Shown piece by piece: positions 11,822 through 12,368 of a stretch of DNA of 12,368 bases. The notes below the pieces were generated by a model. The model did not search any database and had not been told where the DNA came from. It saw only the letters and a program-made list of their open reading frames with translations. A program made the position numbers and the translations under genes. Source of the stretch: an uncultured Clostridia bacterium (GTDB lineage: Bacteria > Bacillota > Clostridia > TANB77 > CAG-508); contig CAKPDZ010000042.1 in NCBI GenBank assembly GCA_934149155.1, forward strand, positions 1 through 12,368, in the 5' to 3' direction. How positions within the stretch are numbered: position 1 is the first letter of the stretch; every line of letters begins with the position of its first letter.

Positions 11822-12368
11822 TTATTGCTTATGTTTTGTTTGTATTTTTTTTATTTCATTTATATTTAATTCAGTTATTTTACTTATTGTGTCTATTGAA
11901 ACCTTTTCATTTAATAATTTTATAATAATCTTTTCTTTTTCTTCCTGGATTCCAAGTAATTTTCCTTTTTTAAGCCCAAGCTTTTCTCCTTTTTCAAGCC
12001 CAAGCTTTTCTCCTTGTTTAAGTCCGAGTTTTTCTCCTTGTTCAAGACCTAATTTATGACCTTCTTTGAGGCCTCGTGCTTTGCCATTGGCTCTAGCTGT
12101 AGCTAAGGCTGACTGTTCTTCTAAATCTGACATAAGCTTGATTTCGGCTAATCTTTTAACTTCTTCATTTCCAGTCAAAATCTCATAACTTTCAACAGCT
12201 TTTTTTATTATCTTATTATTTTTTTTTGCCATATCTAAAAGGTCACCCCTTTCCATATCCAGAAAAGCAAGCCACTGGTTAATAGGAATAGACATATCTG
12301 GATTTTGATTTCTAAATTTATTTAATTCTATGTAATAATACTTAACATTATTATTAATAGCATAATCT
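11822..12368 (-). CDS. Rpn-family PD-(D/E)XK nuclease / putative transposase, C-terminal part (5' end beyond window)
   Basis: The frame stays open from an internal ATG at 12295 to the window edge (upstream residues read DYAINNNVKYYYIELNKF), so the gene starts outside. Rpn proteins are recombination-promoting nucleases related to the transposase_31 group and act on DNA; in E. coli some are toxic phage-defence nucleases. Visible are the YIELNKF strand after the missing catalytic core, the IPINQWLAFLDM segment, a helical region, and a Gly-Leu-x-x-Gly repeat tail (GLKEGHKLGLEQGEKL and so on, five units of 8 residues), followed by IIIKLLNEKVSIDTISKITELN. The catalytic PD-(D/E)XK residues lie outside the window, so activity cannot be judged. 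The stop is at 11822-11824. A possible internal start lies at 12232. The family is confident from the tail and the YIEL/NQWL pattern. Confidence 0.85.
   Translation of the reverse strand, partial: DYAINNNVKYYYIELNKFRNQNPDMSIPINQWLAFLDMERGDLLDMAKKNNKIIKKAVESYEILTGNEEVKRLAEIKLMSDLEEQSALATARANGKARGLKEGHKLGLEQGEKLGLKQGEKLGLEKGEKLGLKKGKLLGIQEEKEKIIIKLLNEKVSIDTISKITELNINEIKKIQTKHKQ
11951..12070 (-). repeat. Five 24-bp in-frame tandem repeats in the Rpn tail
   Basis: Five consecutive 24-bp units (starting at 11951, 11975, 11999, 12023 and 12047) encode Gly-Leu-x-x-Gly-x-x-Leu octapeptides. The second and third units are almost identical, differing at about two bases, and the outer ones have diverged. 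The 24-bp period keeps the frame. Confidence 0.8.
12230..12252 (-). promoter_or_regulatory. Candidate internal translation start in the Rpn gene
   Basis: On the minus strand AAAGGGGTGA (12252 down to 12243) lies 10 nt before an in-frame ATG (12232-12230). This start would give a 136-residue C-terminal product (MAKKNNKI and onward) without the nuclease core. SD-like purine runs occur by chance in lysine- and glycine-rich genes. Confidence 0.35.

Noticed and set aside
11951..12070. CRISPR-like array
   Set aside because: The 24-bp units are contiguous with no spacers and encode in-frame octapeptides of the Rpn tail.

Overview
The window looks like the chromosome of a low-GC, spore-forming Firmicute, most likely an uncultured clostridial lineage. 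It is very AT-rich (only a few short blocks reach about 50% GC). It has AGGAGG-type ribosome binding sites, consensus sigma-A promoters, U-tailed hairpin terminators, GerA-type germinant receptor subunits, a YitT-family protein and an Rpn-family nuclease. No rRNA, tRNA, CRISPR array or intact insertion sequence was seen.

Left part (1-3472): the 3' end of tuf (EF-Tu) and its terminator; then a monocistronic gene for a 438-residue, highly charged, predicted coiled-coil protein of unknown function, with a textbook promoter and its own terminator; then plsX and acpP. These two belong to the lipid cluster, but fabD and fabG, which often lie between them, are absent. acpP has its own promoter and a strong terminator.

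Middle (3517-7693): a compact co-directional operon of rnc (RNase III), an Elp3-like radical SAM protein without the acetyltransferase domain, a membrane-tethered PstS-like binding-protein domain, and a membrane-anchored DUF4163/DUF3298-like protein. Gaps are 12-13 nt and the last two genes overlap. The rnc leader has a perfect 14-bp inverted repeat, which could be a site for autoregulation. The operon ends in a hairpin whose 3' arm also contains the Shine-Dalgarno sequence of the next gene, a YitT-family membrane protein (7694-8545).

The gap between the convergent yitT-like and gerAC-like genes (8541-8792) is one large nested palindrome with 27-bp perfect outer arms, 21-bp perfect inner arms and a GC-richer core. 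It looks like a MITE-like element, and the stop codons of both neighbours lie in its outermost bases.

Right part (8788-12368, all minus strand), in order of transcription: the C-terminal part of an Rpn/PD-(D/E)XK nuclease gene that runs off the window, an HD-domain hydrolase, a 12-bp terminator, then gerAB-like and gerAC-like genes that overlap. gerAA is not present. The gerAC-like protein lacks the usual lipobox cysteine, and its strong Shine-Dalgarno sequence does not fit its only canonical start codon. The Rpn fragment has a possible internal translation start, of interest because intragenic antitoxins are known in this family.

I did not find a clearly new multi-gene system. The best leads are the convergent-gene palindrome, the rnc leader hairpin, the terminator/RBS overlap before yitT, the internal Rpn start, and the binding-protein/DUF3298 pair.
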